NCBI RefSeq assembly: GCF_000737845.1
Contig: NZ_ATLK01000001.1
Span: forward strand, 1,488,001-1,552,000
From: Bifidobacterium bombi DSM 19703
Lineage (GTDB): Bacteria > Actinomycetota > Actinomycetes > Actinomycetales > Bifidobacteriaceae
Length of the DNA: 64,000 bases
Reading direction: 5' to 3'
Made by a program: the position numbers and the translations under genes. Below, piece by piece: positions 30,470 through 41,582 of this stretch (position 1 is the stretch's first letter; each line of letters begins with the position of its first letter). The notes beneath the pieces are model-generated. The model saw only the letters and a program-made list of their open reading frames with translations, ran no database searches and had not been told where the DNA came from.

Positions 30470-30602
30470 GCCACAAGCCAGTCCTGAGGCGTTGTCCGTC
30501 CAGGAGCCGCTTTCCAGCGTGGACCTCAACGGGTTGGTTCGCTCAAGTGTCCGGTAGCCTAGATGTCGCAGTTCAGGCTGCATCATCTGATGGCTATGGT
30601 GA

Positions 30603-30639
30603 TGGCGGGGTGCCTGAGCTTACGTTTGACATCCCGCCA
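30603..30639. terminator. Possible bidirectional terminator between convergent genes
   Basis: TGGCGGGGTG (30603-30612) and CATCCCGCCA (30630-30639) form a 10-bp stem with one G-T pair. It lies between the methyltransferase and nitroreductase genes, which converge. Only TGTTTTCG follows, so termination strength is uncertain. Confidence 0.45.
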
Positions 30640-30678
30640 TGAGCTGATGTTTTCGTTCGGTCGCATGGTCCGGAAACC

Positions 30679-31461
30679 TTATCGTTCGAGGTCGAAGCCT
30701 TGAGCAGGAGCATGTTTGGTCAACGCCATCTTGAAAACACCGCGATCGACGGATTTCGAGGCAATTTGGTCGCTGAACTTCTCGACTGGGCGGTCGGGCC
30801 GGCGCAGGTCGTAATACCGGTGCACCTCTTGGTCAAAGTCGCCCATATCGTTCAGAATTGCGCCGTCATCCTCGGGATAGGCGTCATCGAAGAACTGCGC
30901 CGAACGTTTCAACCGCGGTTTGATTGCTGGCTCCTGATCAGGCTTGCCGATCGCGAGACCAAGCACCGGGTAGGTGTATTTAGGCAGGTGAAGCAGTTCG
31001 ATGAGTCCCGGCGTATCGTTGAGCACCGTGCCCAGAATCACGCAGCCCAAGCCAAGCGATTCGGCGGCGGTCTCCATAGCGTGCAGTGCCAGTACCGCAT
31101 CGTTGTGGGACTGGATGAGGCGGTATGTGGAGTTGAGCGTGAACTCGTCCGACTCCGTGTGAACACCGGCCTTGGTTGCTACCGCCGCGTTCCGGTGTTC
31201 GTCCGCAACGAACACATACAGCAATGGGGCCTGGGCGATATAAGACTGATGGCCGATTTTGGCGATTTTGTCTTTGATAGATTGATTCTTGATGCGGATG
31301 GCCGACCAGTCATTCAGGTACTGGCTGTTCGCGGCGTGCTGGGCGGCTTCCTCGATTGCGGCTACGGTCACCTCGTCGATTGGCTCCTGCTTGTATCGGC
31401 GAATCGAACGACGGTTAAGTAGGGTTTCTATCGTGCTGTTTGAAGTTGATGAAGTTGTCAT
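30679..31461 (-). CDS. FMN-dependent nitroreductase family protein
   Basis: 260 residues from the ATG at 31461 (a TTG at 31488 would add nine residues). ETLLNRRSIRRYKQEPID holds the FMN-contacting Arg cluster; AAQHAANSQYLNDWSAI and LGLGCVILGTVLND follow as in the NfsA/FRP group. The C-terminal extension (about 190-260) fits the NfsA-like subgroup. It would use NAD(P)H to reduce nitro compounds, quinones or flavins in the cytosol. No good ribosome site precedes either start. Confidence 0.87.
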   Translation of the reverse strand: MTTSSTSNSTIETLLNRRSIRRYKQEPIDEVTVAAIEEAAQHAANSQYLNDWSAIRIKNQSIKDKIAKIGHQSYIAQAPLLYVFVADEHRNAAVATKAGVHTESDEFTLNSTYRLIQSHNDAVLALHAMETAAESLGLGCVILGTVLNDTPGLIELLHLPKYTYPVLGLAIGKPDQEPAIKPRLKRSAQFFDDAYPEDDGAILNDMGDFDQEVHRYYDLRRPDRPVEKFSDQIASKSVDRGVFKMALTKHAPAQGFDLER

Positions 31462-31759
31462 ATTGGTATTCTGGCATGACTTTTTCAAAAGGTCGAGTTC
31501 GTTGCGCTGGCAGGGAAGGTCTGTTGTGCAAGGTATGGCTTTATTGCAATGGACGCGCCGTTGCTGGCCACGATTGTCGCGAAGATTACAATTCCGCTTG
31601 TATGGTCGTCATAGTCCCATCGGACGATCATGATCAGACTTGAATCGGCCTTCCTGAGGGTGTACGGTGCTAGGTATGGATTGGTTATAGACCGAATTGT
31701 GGTCAGTGGCGCATTGTCGGCGCGGTGGCGTAGAGGCGCGGTGATGCGTTTGGAAGGCG

Positions 31760-32251
31760 TCAGCTTTGCGGTGAGACGGGCCGACTGGTGATTGTCGTCT
31801 TGCGGTTGATGGCATCGAGGTTGTCGGCTATACGGCCAAGAAGTTCGATGGTGCGCGGATCGGCCTCCGCTGGTTCCGGCTGCTTGTCGCTCTTCGCCTC
31901 GTCTTTCTTGTCTTCTTGCGTCTCGACGAGACCCATCTTGTTGACTATCACCTTGGAGACATCGCGGAATTTGTTGATCGGCACTACGATGAAGAAGTAG
32001 ATAGCGGCGGCCATGATCAGGAAGTTCAATAGAGCGGAAAAAATGCCGCCGAACGATATGGTTGCATGGTTGAAAGTGAAGTTGAGGATGTTGTCCATGT
32101 TCGGCTTTCCGAAAAACATGGAGATGAGGGGATTGATGAGGTCCTTGACGATTGCGTTCACCACGGCGGTGACAGCTGAGCCCATGACCACGCCTACGGC
32201 CATGTCTATCATGTTGCCTCGTGATATGAATTCCTTGAAACCTTTGAACAT
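31760..32251 (-). CDS. mscL: Large-conductance mechanosensitive channel MscL
   Basis: 163 residues from the ATG at 32251, chosen for GGGAGGAAC upstream. N-terminal MFKGFKEFISRGN amphipathic helix, TM1 with DMAVGVVMGSAVTAVVNAIVKD (the pore-lining helix), periplasmic loop, TM2 with FLIMAAAIYFFIVVP, and an acidic cytoplasmic C-terminal bundle that is longer than in E. coli (about 136 residues in total there). It opens under membrane tension to release solutes on hypo-osmotic shock. It lies 60 nt after the acyltransferase gene on the same strand. Confidence 0.95.
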   Translation of the reverse strand: MFKGFKEFISRGNMIDMAVGVVMGSAVTAVVNAIVKDLINPLISMFFGKPNMDNILNFTFNHATISFGGIFSALLNFLIMAAAIYFFIVVPINKFRDVSKVIVNKMGLVETQEDKKDEAKSDKQPEPAEADPRTIELLGRIADNLDAINRKTTITSRPVSPQS

Positions 32252-32311
32252 TGTTCCTCCCATGTATATGCACATCCGTGTGGCTCTGACTCCTCAGCCA
32301 TGACGATTGTT

Positions 32312-33559
32312 TCATTCTATGCCATGATGGCTCATACTGTACAGCGCATTTTCCAGTCGTGGAGCCAACCGGCTGATCAGCGGATTAATGATGCAGGCGT
32401 CCAGAAGCAAGGCCAGACAGGTGAAGCCGACGAAGATCAGGACCGTTAGAAGTGCGCCGAGGCCAAGACAGGCCCACGGTGATTCCGGCTTGGCGATGAG
32501 CGTGGACAGAAGGTAGAACCCCACATGCCGCACCGCTAAATTATCGTGCAGCAGATAGACGCTGAACATGCCTGAAGCCAGGAGGCAGAGCAGACGTGAT
32601 TGTTTGGGGCCGCGCTCGCGGCTGGCACGTACCGTGTACCGGAAGGTCACGGTGGACATCAGCACCTGGAAGCCATTGAGCAATACCACGGGGTCGTCCT
32701 CCCAGCGAAGCGCCTCCGCGAAAGGCAGTCGTCTGGAGATGACCCAATCGAAAGCCAGCATGATCACGGCGTATGAGGTGAGGGTCGCGGCCATGAAGGC
32801 GAAGCCGTTATGCGTGTCCAGAGCATCGGGATATGTCTTGATGTAACCGCCGATGAGGTAACAAGTTACCGCGTATACGACTGGTTTGAACGGTACGGTC
32901 TGTGTAAAGCCCAACAACGGGAGGAATGAGCAGGTCATAAGAAGGCAGAGCAGGGCGAATAGGGCGTCGCGCCTGCCGTGTTCAAAGATCATGTTAAGGA
33001 AGGGCGACAGGAACAGCAAAAGGATGTAAGCGGATATAAACCAATATTGTCCGCTTAAAACGGGCATCAGCATTTCCATGACCACTCGCGTCGCTGATGT
33101 GCCTCCTGATGAGAGCATGGCGGCGACCTGTTCGGGCAAGCGTGTCCCTGCGCCGTGCGGCGATACGACGACTCCTGCCAGTGCCGCGACGAAGATCATT
33201 GCCGAATAGAGAAACGTCTGAAGCCAGGTACGTATGATGCCATGCAGGTTGAAGGCCCGACCGGTCTGGAAAAAACCGGTGATAAGGAAAAAGAGGACGA
33301 CGCCGATCTGTCCGTTCTGGACGACGAACTGGCTTACGATTCCTGCGGCCCCGGGCAGTCCACGTAGATTCCAAGGCATATGAATCGTGAAATGGCATAC
33401 CACGATAAGCGACATGGCGACGATACGCAACAGCTCGATGCGCCCGTCCCGATTCGTGCTACGGATGGGGCGGGCCTCATCGCCAACCATGTAGCCGCTT
33501 CCCTGTGAAGGGACGGGCATGTCGGAATCATCGTTCGCTACAGCCGGTTGCCTTTGCAT
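32312..33559 (-). CDS. Membrane acyltransferase (acyltransferase 3 family)
   Basis: 415 residues with about ten membrane segments. ELLRIVAMSLIVVCHF is the family opening, with the catalytic His at its end; GVVLFFLITGFFQTG follows as the second conserved block. The family O-acylates (often acetylates) cell-surface sugars such as peptidoglycan, teichoic or exopolysaccharide residues. No soluble SGNH domain is attached. Target unknown. The start at 33559 is preceded on its own strand by AAAGGCG, about 5 nt away. Confidence 0.82.
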   Translation of the reverse strand: MQRQPAVANDDSDMPVPSQGSGYMVGDEARPIRSTNRDGRIELLRIVAMSLIVVCHFTIHMPWNLRGLPGAAGIVSQFVVQNGQIGVVLFFLITGFFQTGRAFNLHGIIRTWLQTFLYSAMIFVAALAGVVVSPHGAGTRLPEQVAAMLSSGGTSATRVVMEMLMPVLSGQYWFISAYILLLFLSPFLNMIFEHGRRDALFALLCLLMTCSFLPLLGFTQTVPFKPVVYAVTCYLIGGYIKTYPDALDTHNGFAFMAATLTSYAVIMLAFDWVISRRLPFAEALRWEDDPVVLLNGFQVLMSTVTFRYTVRASRERGPKQSRLLCLLASGMFSVYLLHDNLAVRHVGFYLLSTLIAKPESPWACLGLGALLTVLIFVGFTCLALLLDACIINPLISRLAPRLENALYSMSHHGIE

Positions 33560-33994
33560 AAACGCCTTTCATGTTCACTCGTCGATTCGTTTCAATAAGT
33601 CTACATTCCCGCTTTCGCTTTTGCCTGCACCGATATGGGGGCTTTTGTGAACCACTGTCAGTAAAGGGAGTCTAGTATATAACGTATCGGTTGATGTCGC
33701 GGGCATATCCGAGCAGGACCTTGAAGCCTGAGAAACCGTATGACATGGGAGGGAGCCTTATGGCGCATGCCTGCGTAAGTGGATACGTGGCGCGTGAGCG
33801 CGCGTGCCGCCTGTTCGTGCCCTTTAGGGTCGTCGCGTCACTGACGGCACCGTCGGTAGTGCAGTCGGTCGTGCTTGGATACGTACGTGCCGAGGCTTCC
33901 GAGCGGGGCCGCAGGTCCTGTGGTGCACGCAGGGCATCGGACCGCGCCTGCGTTTGGGTCCCTCGCTTGGTGTGCATAAGGGAACGCGGTATAT
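33560..33994. other. Divergent intergenic region
   Basis: Promoter space for the acyltransferase (minus) and the large membrane protein (plus). A TAGTATATAACG stretch at about 33674-33685 is the best plus-strand -10-like element. Open frames in this GC-rich piece have no recognisable product. Confidence 0.35.
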
Positions 33995-36037
33995 ATGAGT
34001 AAAGCAAGGCACAGGAAAGACAATGGCGTCCTCGCTTGCGTACGCACGGGTACCGCGTCCCACCGCAGCAGGGGCATGTATGGTCCTGCTGGCAGGCATC
34101 GTAAGGTGAAGGAGACGTCGACCATCCCACCTCGCCTCGTAGGGTCCATCTGCGCCGTGGCCGGGGTGCTTGCTGCCTTCATCATCGTGTTGGCGTGGTT
34201 CCCCTCCTATAGCGGCATCTGGCGGTTGCCGTTGCAGGAGATTGACGCGCCGGCGCATTATTACTACATTCGCAAGATTGTGAAATATGGTCCCGTCGCC
34301 GCGCTGCATTTGTGGGATAACGGTGCCTTCTATCCGCCCTTGTTTCATCTGCTCGCCGCGGGGTTGGTCGCATTGGGCCGCATCGTTGGCGTGAATGTGA
34401 GTGTCTACGTGGCCTTCAACGCCATTTGGCTGCTCTCTTCTGGAGTGCTTTGGCCTGCGGGAGTTAGCCTATGGACGTCATATTGGACTCGGCGTGTGGA
34501 CGCGTCGGCGGCGTGGCGTCCGTTTTCGTGTGCGATGTCCGTGATTATGCCCGTGCTGGCCGTGAGTTCAGCGAGTCACCCATTCCAGTCGTTGGCCGCC
34601 GGCCCGTTGGTCTCCTTCGGTCTGAGCACCTCGCTTCTGCCGTTCTGGTTGTATGCTACGCTGCGTGTGTTTGATGCGCTGCGGCGACGCCGGTATGTCT
34701 TGCGTCGACTGTCGGCGATGGTGCTGTCCGGTTGCCTGTGCATGTTGGCACATCCACGTTCCGCATTCACCTGGCTGTTGCTGATGGTGCCTTTCATCGT
34801 CCTACGGCTGCCGTGGAAATTCATCGTCGCCACGGTGCTCGCCATTCTCGCCGCCGCCTTGGCGCTGTTTTTCTACATGTCGGGCCATTACCTTTCCAAC
34901 CGTTATTTCAATCCGTCCAGCTGGTTCCATACATTCGTCCCCTCGCGTGGTGTGGGCGATGCGTTGAAGGTGCTGGTGAGCGATGATATCGCCGGCATTG
35001 CAGGCTGGTTCATGGCGGTCGTGTCCATATTGGCGGTTTGTCTGGCATTAGCGGCTGTAGTCAAGCCTGGAGCGTTGTTCTGTACTAGTGATTCAGATGC
35101 ATGCGTCGGAACACACGACCAATGGGTTCGCCGGGACGCGGCTGCTCTGTTGCTCGATTTCGGCCTCATCGGGCTTGTGTATGTGTGCTCCGCCTCCCTG
35201 ACCGGGTGGTTTCCCAATATCGTCACTGCCGTTTGGCAACGGACCGAGACTCGTCCGTTGACCATGATTCCGCTTGGATTGCTCCCACTTGTGGCTTTTG
35301 CCGCTTGCGCCGCTGCCGGTGCGCGGTCTTGGGTTGTGTCCCCTGCCCGGTTGCGCGGCCTTGAGGCATTAGGGCACGGCATGCGCAAGTTCATCGTGGT
35401 GATTGTCTTGGGGGCGCTCGTGGTTGGCTGTCAGGTGGGCAATGTGAACCGCGCGGCACTTGAGGAAAATGTGGCCGACAATGTGCGTCTGGGGGACGGT
35501 TCCCAAGACGGGCAGATCAACAAGGCGAAATACCGTGTGTTGAAAGATACGGTGGACATTGCGGGTACGCACGCGCTGATCATCTCCGACCCCTTGAACG
35601 GGTCGATGTACGCCGCCACGATGTTCGATGCGAACATGTTGTTCCCGATTTACAATGAGGCGCACGAAAAGTCAGGTGTCGTGTTCAGCCAGGTGGAGGC
35701 CGCGTTCGGCTCAGGCGATGGGGCAAGTCTGCTCGCCGCCTCCTGCCCGGTTTCCTTCGACTCGCATGGACGGCGTTCCTCGGAGGGCGGAGGTCCGGTG
35801 TATTTCCTTTCGATGGGTCCGCAGGTTCCCAGTCTGCAGATGTTCACTTTCAGACAGCAGTATGACGTGTTTCATGATCGGGGTCTCATCGATAAGTACG
35901 CAGGCGATGGCACCATGAAAAAGGTCAAGGATTTCGGCGTGTATGGGCGGCAGTCCCGAGGCTGGGCGTTGTATAGGCTTGGTTGTGGTGGTGCCGCGGC
36001 TTTTGAGTCATCGAAGGACGAAGCAAGTTTCCGTTGA
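33995..36037 (+). CDS. Large polytopic membrane protein (DUF6541-like, possible GT-C glycosyltransferase)
   Basis: 680 residues. A basic N-terminus is followed by about ten to twelve hydrophobic segments. The loop after TM1 has LQEIDAPAHYYYIRKIVKYG, an acidic/aromatic motif in the position where GT-C glycosyltransferases keep their catalytic Asp. A soluble C-terminal part (about 490-680) ends the chain. The pattern fits the actinobacterial DUF6541 group, which is thought to act in cell-surface glycan assembly; this is inference. The ATG at 33995 has GGGAA about 12 nt upstream; the ATG at 34076 is an alternative. Confidence 0.6.
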   Translation: MSKARHRKDNGVLACVRTGTASHRSRGMYGPAGRHRKVKETSTIPPRLVGSICAVAGVLAAFIIVLAWFPSYSGIWRLPLQEIDAPAHYYYIRKIVKYGPVAALHLWDNGAFYPPLFHLLAAGLVALGRIVGVNVSVYVAFNAIWLLSSGVLWPAGVSLWTSYWTRRVDASAAWRPFSCAMSVIMPVLAVSSASHPFQSLAAGPLVSFGLSTSLLPFWLYATLRVFDALRRRRYVLRRLSAMVLSGCLCMLAHPRSAFTWLLLMVPFIVLRLPWKFIVATVLAILAAALALFFYMSGHYLSNRYFNPSSWFHTFVPSRGVGDALKVLVSDDIAGIAGWFMAVVSILAVCLALAAVVKPGALFCTSDSDACVGTHDQWVRRDAAALLLDFGLIGLVYVCSASLTGWFPNIVTAVWQRTETRPLTMIPLGLLPLVAFAACAAAGARSWVVSPARLRGLEALGHGMRKFIVVIVLGALVVGCQVGNVNRAALEENVADNVRLGDGSQDGQINKAKYRVLKDTVDIAGTHALIISDPLNGSMYAATMFDANMLFPIYNEAHEKSGVVFSQVEAAFGSGDGASLLAASCPVSFDSHGRRSSEGGGPVYFLSMGPQVPSLQMFTFRQQYDVFHDRGLIDKYAGDGTMKKVKDFGVYGRQSRGWALYRLGCGGAAAFESSKDEASFR

Positions 36038-36143
36038 TGATTTGGCATGCGGCTGTTCTGCATCTGTGGAGTGTATGAGTTCGGTACATGTGGCATGCGC
36101 ATAGGGTACGGTTTCGCTTCTCAAGCGTGTCTTTGTCGGCATT

Positions 36144-36172
36144 TTGTAAGTCACCTTTGTTAGACTTATATT
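36144..36172 (+). promoter_or_regulatory. Promoter of the purine cluster
   Basis: TTGTAA (36144-36149), 17-nt spacer, TATATT (36167-36172). The predicted start near 36179 gives a leader of about 70 nt. Directly downstream are two tandem CAATTARTTC units (36185-36194, 36195-36204) and the palindrome TTTCTCGAGAAA (36229-36240), which overlaps the ribosome site and may control initiation. Confidence 0.65.
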
Positions 36173-36250
36173 CGTCGGTCATATCAATTAGTTCCAATTA
36201 ATTCCAAACTTTCACCAATCATCTCTCGTTTCTCGAGAAAGGTAGTGATA

Positions 36251-37021
36251 ATGGAGAAACTGGATAAGCTCTATCAGGGCAAGGCCAAAAAACTCTATGC
36301 AACCGAAAATCCCGATGTGCTCTGGGTCGAATACATGAATCAGGCGACGGCGGGCAACGGGGCGAAAAAAGAGGACATCGAAGGTAAGGGCGTGCTCAAC
36401 AACCGCATCACCTCGCTCATGTTCGATTTGTTGAAGGCCCGTGGGGTCGAGAGTCATTTCATCCGCCGTATTTCGGATGATGAGCAATTGGTTCAACGCA
36501 TGGATATGTTTCCGCTGGAGATCATCATGCGCAACGTCGCCGCGGGAAGCTTCGCCAAGCGTTATGGAGTGCAGGAGGGTACCCGACTGAAGCGTCCGGT
36601 CCTTGAGTTCTGCCTCAAGTCCGACGAGTTGGGCGACCCGTTCGTCAACAAGGACTCCATGATCGCGTTGGGGCTTGTGGATGAGGACGAGCTCGAACAG
36701 ATCTCACGTCAAGCCCGTGCGGTCAATGAGGCACTGCTGGACATCTTCGGCAAAATCGGTGTCCGACTGGTCGATTTCAAGATAGAGGAAGGGCGCAATT
36801 CTGCGGGTACGATCTTGCTGGCCGATGAGATTACGCCCGATACGTGCAGGCTTTGGGATGAGAGGAACTACCAAAAAGATGCTGAAGGCTCACATCGGAT
36901 TGAGCGTCTCGACAAGGATATCTTCAGGCGAGACCTCGGTAGCATTATTCCGGCGTATGAAGAGATTTACAGGCGGTTGACGGATTTAGCCGATTCCGAA
37001 AACATTAGCCTGAGGCAATAA
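36251..37021 (+). CDS. purC: SAICAR synthetase
   Basis: 256 residues from the ATG at 36251 (AAAGG 8 nt upstream), matching the family start [16 protein letters not shown]. Other signatures are [39 protein letters not shown] and [14 protein letters not shown]. It is the E. coli-like ATP-dependent enzyme that joins CAIR and aspartate in IMP synthesis. First gene of the purine cluster; 227 nt separate it from purL, including a hairpin after its stop. Confidence 0.95.
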   Translation: MEKLDKLYQGKAKKLYATENPDVLWVEYMNQATAGNGAKKEDIEGKGVLNNRITSLMFDLLKARGVESHFIRRISDDEQLVQRMDMFPLEIIMRNVAAGSFAKRYGVQEGTRLKRPVLEFCLKSDELGDPFVNKDSMIALGLVDEDELEQISRQARAVNEALLDIFGKIGVRLVDFKIEEGRNSAGTILLADEITPDTCRLWDERNYQKDAEGSHRIERLDKDIFRRDLGSIIPAYEEIYRRLTDLADSENISLRQ

Positions 37022-37028
37022 TGCAGAA

Positions 37029-37058
37029 CGCCCGCATCCATCTTGCATGGTGCGGGCG
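37029..37058 (+). terminator. Hairpin after purC (attenuator or mRNA stabiliser)
   Basis: CGCCCGCA (37029-37036) and TGCGGGCG (37051-37058), with inner CCAT/ATGG pairing. No T-run, so readthrough into purL is likely. Confidence 0.4.
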
Positions 37059-37248
37059 CAACTATTCTCGTGCTGGAGCTGTTTGGGTGGCTTGGCTTGT
37101 GCGAAGGGGAGTTGGGCCTGTTTGCGGCGCCATGGTTGAGAATAATTACGGGTGCTGGGTCTTGGCAAGCCGCGATTTTAGCTCCTGTCAGCACTATTGA
37201 TTAGCAAAGACCGAAAAGGCACGCAGTGCCGAAATAGGGGGTAAGGAC

Positions 37249-40200
37249 TTGGTTTTTCGGATTTATGTCGAGAAGAAGCAGGGGTTTGAGGTCAAAGCCG
37301 ATCAGCTTCTTGATGAGTGGCGCGACGTATTGGGATTGGATACATTGGTTGCGGTGCGCATCGTGAACCGTTATGACGTGGACGGTGTTAGCGAGGAGCT
37401 GTTCCAACGCGCGGTGCGCACAGTGTTCAGCGAGCCGCAGAGCGATGTGACGGCCACGGACCTCGATGCGCTGCTCGAGGGCATGCCGATGGGTACACAG
37501 GAAGGGGGAGACGGTGCAGTCGACGTTTCAGGAAATGGCTCGTACGGCTCTTCGTCCGTGCGCGCTGTTTTCGCAGTGGAGCCATTGCCGGGACAATTCG
37601 ACCAGCGCGCTGATTCCGCGGCGGAGTGCATTCAGCTGATTTCCCAGGCTGGACGCCCGCAAGTTCGTACCGCGACGATTTACGTGCTCGAAGGTTCGAG
37701 TTTGAGCCAAACCGATGTGCAAGCCGTCAAACGCTATGTCATCAATCCGGTGGAATCCAGGGAGACCGACGTCGACGCGCCGGTGCCGGATACATTGCAG
37801 GTGCGGGTTCCGGTGCCTGCCGATGTCGAACGGATTACGGGATTCAATGAACTTGATGACGAAGGCCTGCGTGGTTTCATTCGTGATCGCGCATTGGCCA
37901 TGGACCTGGGCGATATCAAGGTATGTCAGGACTATTTCCGTGGCGAAGGCCGGGTGCCGACCATCACCGAGATCAAGGTCGTCGATACCTATTGGTCAGA
38001 CCATTGCCGCCATACCACGTTCGGTACGCGACTCGACGACGTTCGTATAGATGATGCCGTGGTCCGTAGGGCGTTCGACGAATATCTGCGGATGCGACGT
38101 GAGCTGAAACGGGAGGGAAAACCCTGCAGTCTCATGGATATAGGAACCATCGGAGCCAAGTGGATCAAGTCGCTGGGCGGACTTGAGAGCCTCGACGAGT
38201 CCGAGGAGGTCAATGCCTGCACGGTGAAGGTGAAGGTCGATGTGGCGGCGGGCGGCGGCCACGCCGGTGGCGCCGCAACCAAGAAGGAGACTCAGGATTG
38301 GCTTTTCCTGTTCAAGAACGAAACCCACAATCATCCCACGGAAATCGAGCCGTTCGGCGGCGCAGCCACGTGCATTGGCGGCTGTATCCGCGACCCGCTC
38401 TCGGGGCGTTCCTATGTGTACCAAGCCATGCGCGTCACCGGAGCCGGTGACCCACGGGTGCCGGTCGGCCAGACGCTTCCGGGGAAGCTGCCCCAGCGCA
38501 AGTTGGTGACGGCGGCGGCCGAAGGATATTCCTCGTACGGCAACCAGATAGGCCTCGCCACAGGTCAGGTCAGTGAGATATACCATCCCGGCTACGTCGC
38601 CAAACGCATGGAGGTCGGCGCGGTGGTGGGCGCTACGCCGGCGGACCATGTGCGTCGTGAAACTCCGTCCGCCGGAGACCGGATCATCTTGCTCGGAGGG
38701 CGCACGGGCAGGGACGGCATCGGTGGGGCCACGGGTGCCTCCGTGGCCCAGGATGAGCATTCACTTGAAGAGCGCGGTGCCGAGGTGCAGAAGGGCAATG
38801 CCATCGTGGAGCGTAAGCTGCAACGCCTGTTCAGGCGGAAGGACGCATGCCGACTCATCAAACGTTGCAATGACTTCGGCGCGGGCGGGGTGTCCGTCGC
38901 CACGGGCGAGATCGCGGACGGTCTATGTATCGATCTGGATGCCGTGCCTAAGAAGTACGAGGGCCTGGATGGCACGGATCTGGCGATATCGGAGTCGCAG
39001 GAACGCATGGCCGTGGATGTCGCGGCGAAGGATGTGGATGAATTCCTCAGGTATGCCAAGGAGGAAAACCTCGAGGCCACGGTGGTGGCCGTCGTGACCC
39101 GGGAGCCGCGCATGCGCATGACGTGGCGTGGGGACACAATCGTCGATCTCAGTCGCGAATTCCTCGCATCCAACGGTGCGCAAAAACACCAGAGCGTCCA
39201 TATCCGCGCGGACGAACGCACAGCCTCGGGAAATGACGGGGACGACGTTGGTGGCCAGGACATACTCGCCTACACCCATCCGTGGCGGATGGGTTCTCTG
39301 TCCGAACGGCTGAACGCCCTCGTAGGTGACATCAACGTGGCATCGAACAAAGGCCTGGCCGAACGATTCGATTCCACAATCGGGGCCGCCACGGTGCTCA
39401 TGCCTTTCGGTGGTCGGCGGCAGCTGACGCCCACGCAGGCGATGGTCGCGAAGTTCCCAGTGGAAGGTGAGACGGACACCGCTTCGGCGATGGCGTGGGG
39501 TTTCAACCCATACATCAGCGAACGCAACCAGTATGCGGGCGCGTATCTGGCCGTGGTCGAATCCCTGGCGAAGCTCGTCGCCACAGGGTTCACCCGTGAT
39601 GCCGCATATCTGAGTTTCCAGGAGTATTTCGGCAGACTCGGCGACGACCCGATCCGTTGGGGCAGGCCAACCGCATCGGTGCTTGGCGCGCTCATGGCCC
39701 AGGTGGACCTCGGTGTCGCCGCCATAGGCGGTAAGGATTCGATGAGCGGCACATTTGAGGGCCTCGACGTGCCTCCCACCCTGATCTCGTTCGCGGTTTC
39801 AGTGGGCGACGCCTCGCACGTCGTCTCACCCGAGTTCAAGGGTGCGGGTCATCGCATCGTGCGCATCGCGCCGAAATACGGCGATGAACGCGCTGTCGGC
39901 GGTTCGCAGGGCAAGGTGGACCAGCATTGTGCGGTGTATGGGGCCTACGATTTGATCCCCCGGTCCAAGAGCCTGCTTTCCGTGATGGACGTGGTGCAGG
40001 CTCTGGCGGCGGACGGTTCGGCGCTCGCCATATCGACCCCGGGCTACGGAGCCGCTGCCGAGGCGTTGTTCAAGATGGCTCTTGGCAATCGGATCGGTTT
40101 GCGGCTCGCCGGCATCGATGTCGACGATCTTTTTGTTCCGGCGTATGGTTCGTTCCTAATCGAGCTGAAGGATGGCGCCGGGCTGCCCGACGTCGATCCG

Positions 40201-41376
40201 GACTCGATGGACATGCAGGTCATCGGTGAGACGACAGCCGATTACCGTTTCACCGTGGTATCCCCAAAAGCTCAATCGTGGCGGGGTTGCCGTCAGGCGA
40301 GTATGTCCGATGACGACGGCCGGGTGTGTGGTTCTCATGCCGATGGATTCCACGCCGAACCCGATGACGAGGACATGATGTGTGAATCGGCGGACCTGGA
40401 TGATGTGCAGGAACGTTGGGAGGGCGTGTTAGAGTCCGTCTACCCGTATCGTTCGAAGGCATGTGCCGCTGCCTCGGCCGCCGCGAATCGGGATAGGTAC
40501 GGCACCTCCGCGGTTCCGACGTTGAACTTCGATGTGCCCGCTTTCCGCTCATCGCGTCCTCGTCACGTCGGTGGCGTTCGCCCGAGGGTGGTCATACCCG
40601 TCTTCCCGGGGAACAATTGCGAATATGATTCCGCGCAGGCGTTCCGGCGTGCGGGGGCTGAAGTGCATACCCTGATCATCAACAATCTCACGGCCGGGGC
40701 GGTCGCCGGATCGGCCAAAGCGCTCGCGGCCGCCATCAGGGCAAGCCAAATCGTCATGATTCCCGGCGGCTTCTCCGGTGGTGACGAGCCCGACGGCTCC
40801 GCGAAGTTCATCGCCGCCTTCTTCCGGTCTCCTGAAGTGGCGGATGCGGTACGCGACCTTCTGCACAACCGTGATGGGCTCATGCTCGGCATATGCAACG
40901 GCTTCCAAGCCTTGGTCAAGCTGGGTCTCCTGCCTTACGGAGATATAGTCGACATGACCTCGCAGTGCCCAACCGTGACGTTCAACACCATCGGGCGGCA
41001 TCAAAGCCGATTGGTGCGTACTCGTGTGGCCAGCACGAAATCGCCCTGGCTGTCGTTGACGAGCGTTGGAGCCGTCCATACCGTCGCTGTTTCACATGGG
41101 GAAGGGCGTTTCGTGGCTTCGCCGCACCTGCTTCGCCAGCTTGTGGACGATGGCCAGATCGCCACACAATATGTCGGTGACGACGGCAGGCCAAGCATGG
41201 ATCTGAGCGTGAACCCCAATGGATCGGTGTTTGCCGTCGAAGGGGTAACCAGTCCGGATGGGCGAATCTTGGGCAAGATGGGGCACAGTGAGCGCAGCGG
41301 CGACAATCTCTACCGCAATGTTCCGGGCGACCACTATCAGCCTGTTTTCGAGGCGGGGGTGGCGTATTTTGCTTAG
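37249..41376 (+). CDS. purL: Phosphoribosylformylglycinamidine synthase, single-chain form
   Basis: 1375 residues, the monolithic type as in E. coli (about 1295). A PurS-like N-terminal part (about 1-230) leads into [12 protein letters not shown], then the two ATP/FGAR domains ([50 protein letters not shown]), and a class I glutaminase from about 1110, with nucleophile Cys1216 in GICNGFQ and VSHGEGRF. It amidates FGAR using glutamine and ATP. The start is TTG at 37249: AGGGGG lies 7 nt upstream, and a stop codon is found 15 nt upstream in frame. A Gly/Asp-rich insertion (about 1010-1050) sits before the glutaminase. Confidence 0.95.
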   Translation: MVFRIYVEKKQGFEVKADQLLDEWRDVLGLDTLVAVRIVNRYDVDGVSEELFQRAVRTVFSEPQSDVTATDLDALLEGMPMGTQEGGDGAVDVSGNGSYGSSSVRAVFAVEPLPGQFDQRADSAAECIQLISQAGRPQVRTATIYVLEGSSLSQTDVQAVKRYVINPVESRETDVDAPVPDTLQVRVPVPADVERITGFNELDDEGLRGFIRDRALAMDLGDIKVCQDYFRGEGRVPTITEIKVVDTYWSDHCRHTTFGTRLDDVRIDDAVVRRAFDEYLRMRRELKREGKPCSLMDIGTIGAKWIKSLGGLESLDESEEVNACTVKVKVDVAAGGGHAGGAATKKETQDWLFLFKNETHNHPTEIEPFGGAATCIGGCIRDPLSGRSYVYQAMRVTGAGDPRVPVGQTLPGKLPQRKLVTAAAEGYSSYGNQIGLATGQVSEIYHPGYVAKRMEVGAVVGATPADHVRRETPSAGDRIILLGGRTGRDGIGGATGASVAQDEHSLEERGAEVQKGNAIVERKLQRLFRRKDACRLIKRCNDFGAGGVSVATGEIADGLCIDLDAVPKKYEGLDGTDLAISESQERMAVDVAAKDVDEFLRYAKEENLEATVVAVVTREPRMRMTWRGDTIVDLSREFLASNGAQKHQSVHIRADERTASGNDGDDVGGQDILAYTHPWRMGSLSERLNALVGDINVASNKGLAERFDSTIGAATVLMPFGGRRQLTPTQAMVAKFPVEGETDTASAMAWGFNPYISERNQYAGAYLAVVESLAKLVATGFTRDAAYLSFQEYFGRLGDDPIRWGRPTASVLGALMAQVDLGVAAIGGKDSMSGTFEGLDVPPTLISFAVSVGDASHVVSPEFKGAGHRIVRIAPKYGDERAVGGSQGKVDQHCAVYGAYDLIPRSKSLLSVMDVVQALAADGSALAISTPGYGAAAEALFKMALGNRIGLRLAGIDVDDLFVPAYGSFLIELKDGAGLPDVDPDSMDMQVIGETTADYRFTVVSPKAQSWRGCRQASMSDDDGRVCGSHADGFHAEPDDEDMMCESADLDDVQERWEGVLESVYPYRSKACAAASAAANRDRYGTSAVPTLNFDVPAFRSSRPRHVGGVRPRVVIPVFPGNNCEYDSAQAFRRAGAEVHTLIINNLTAGAVAGSAKALAAAIRASQIVMIPGGFSGGDEPDGSAKFIAAFFRSPEVADAVRDLLHNRDGLMLGICNGFQALVKLGLLPYGDIVDMTSQCPTVTFNTIGRHQSRLVRTRVASTKSPWLSLTSVGAVHTVAVSHGEGRFVASPHLLRQLVDDGQIATQYVGDDGRPSMDLSVNPNGSVFAVEGVTSPDGRILGKMGHSERSGDNLYRNVPGDHYQPVFEAGVAYFA

Positions 41377-41582
41377 CGAATCCTTGGTCTTGGGGCGTGG
41401 TGCAGCGTTGGTGCACCTCCCCTCCGCGCTGGTTTTCCCTGTGGACGGTAGCGGTAATCGGCATCGCGGTGTTGATGGATGCCGAACGTGCGTATGCGGT
41501 CGTGGGATCCACGCCGGTTATGGTGCCGAGACCCAGATCGGTCAAATCATGCAATACAAGACTCTTCAACGAGGAGGGCGAT

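Noticed and set aside
30700-31422. 240-codon plus-strand frame over the nitroreductase gene
   Set aside because: Shadow of the nitroreductase on the opposite strand; no motif or ribosome site.
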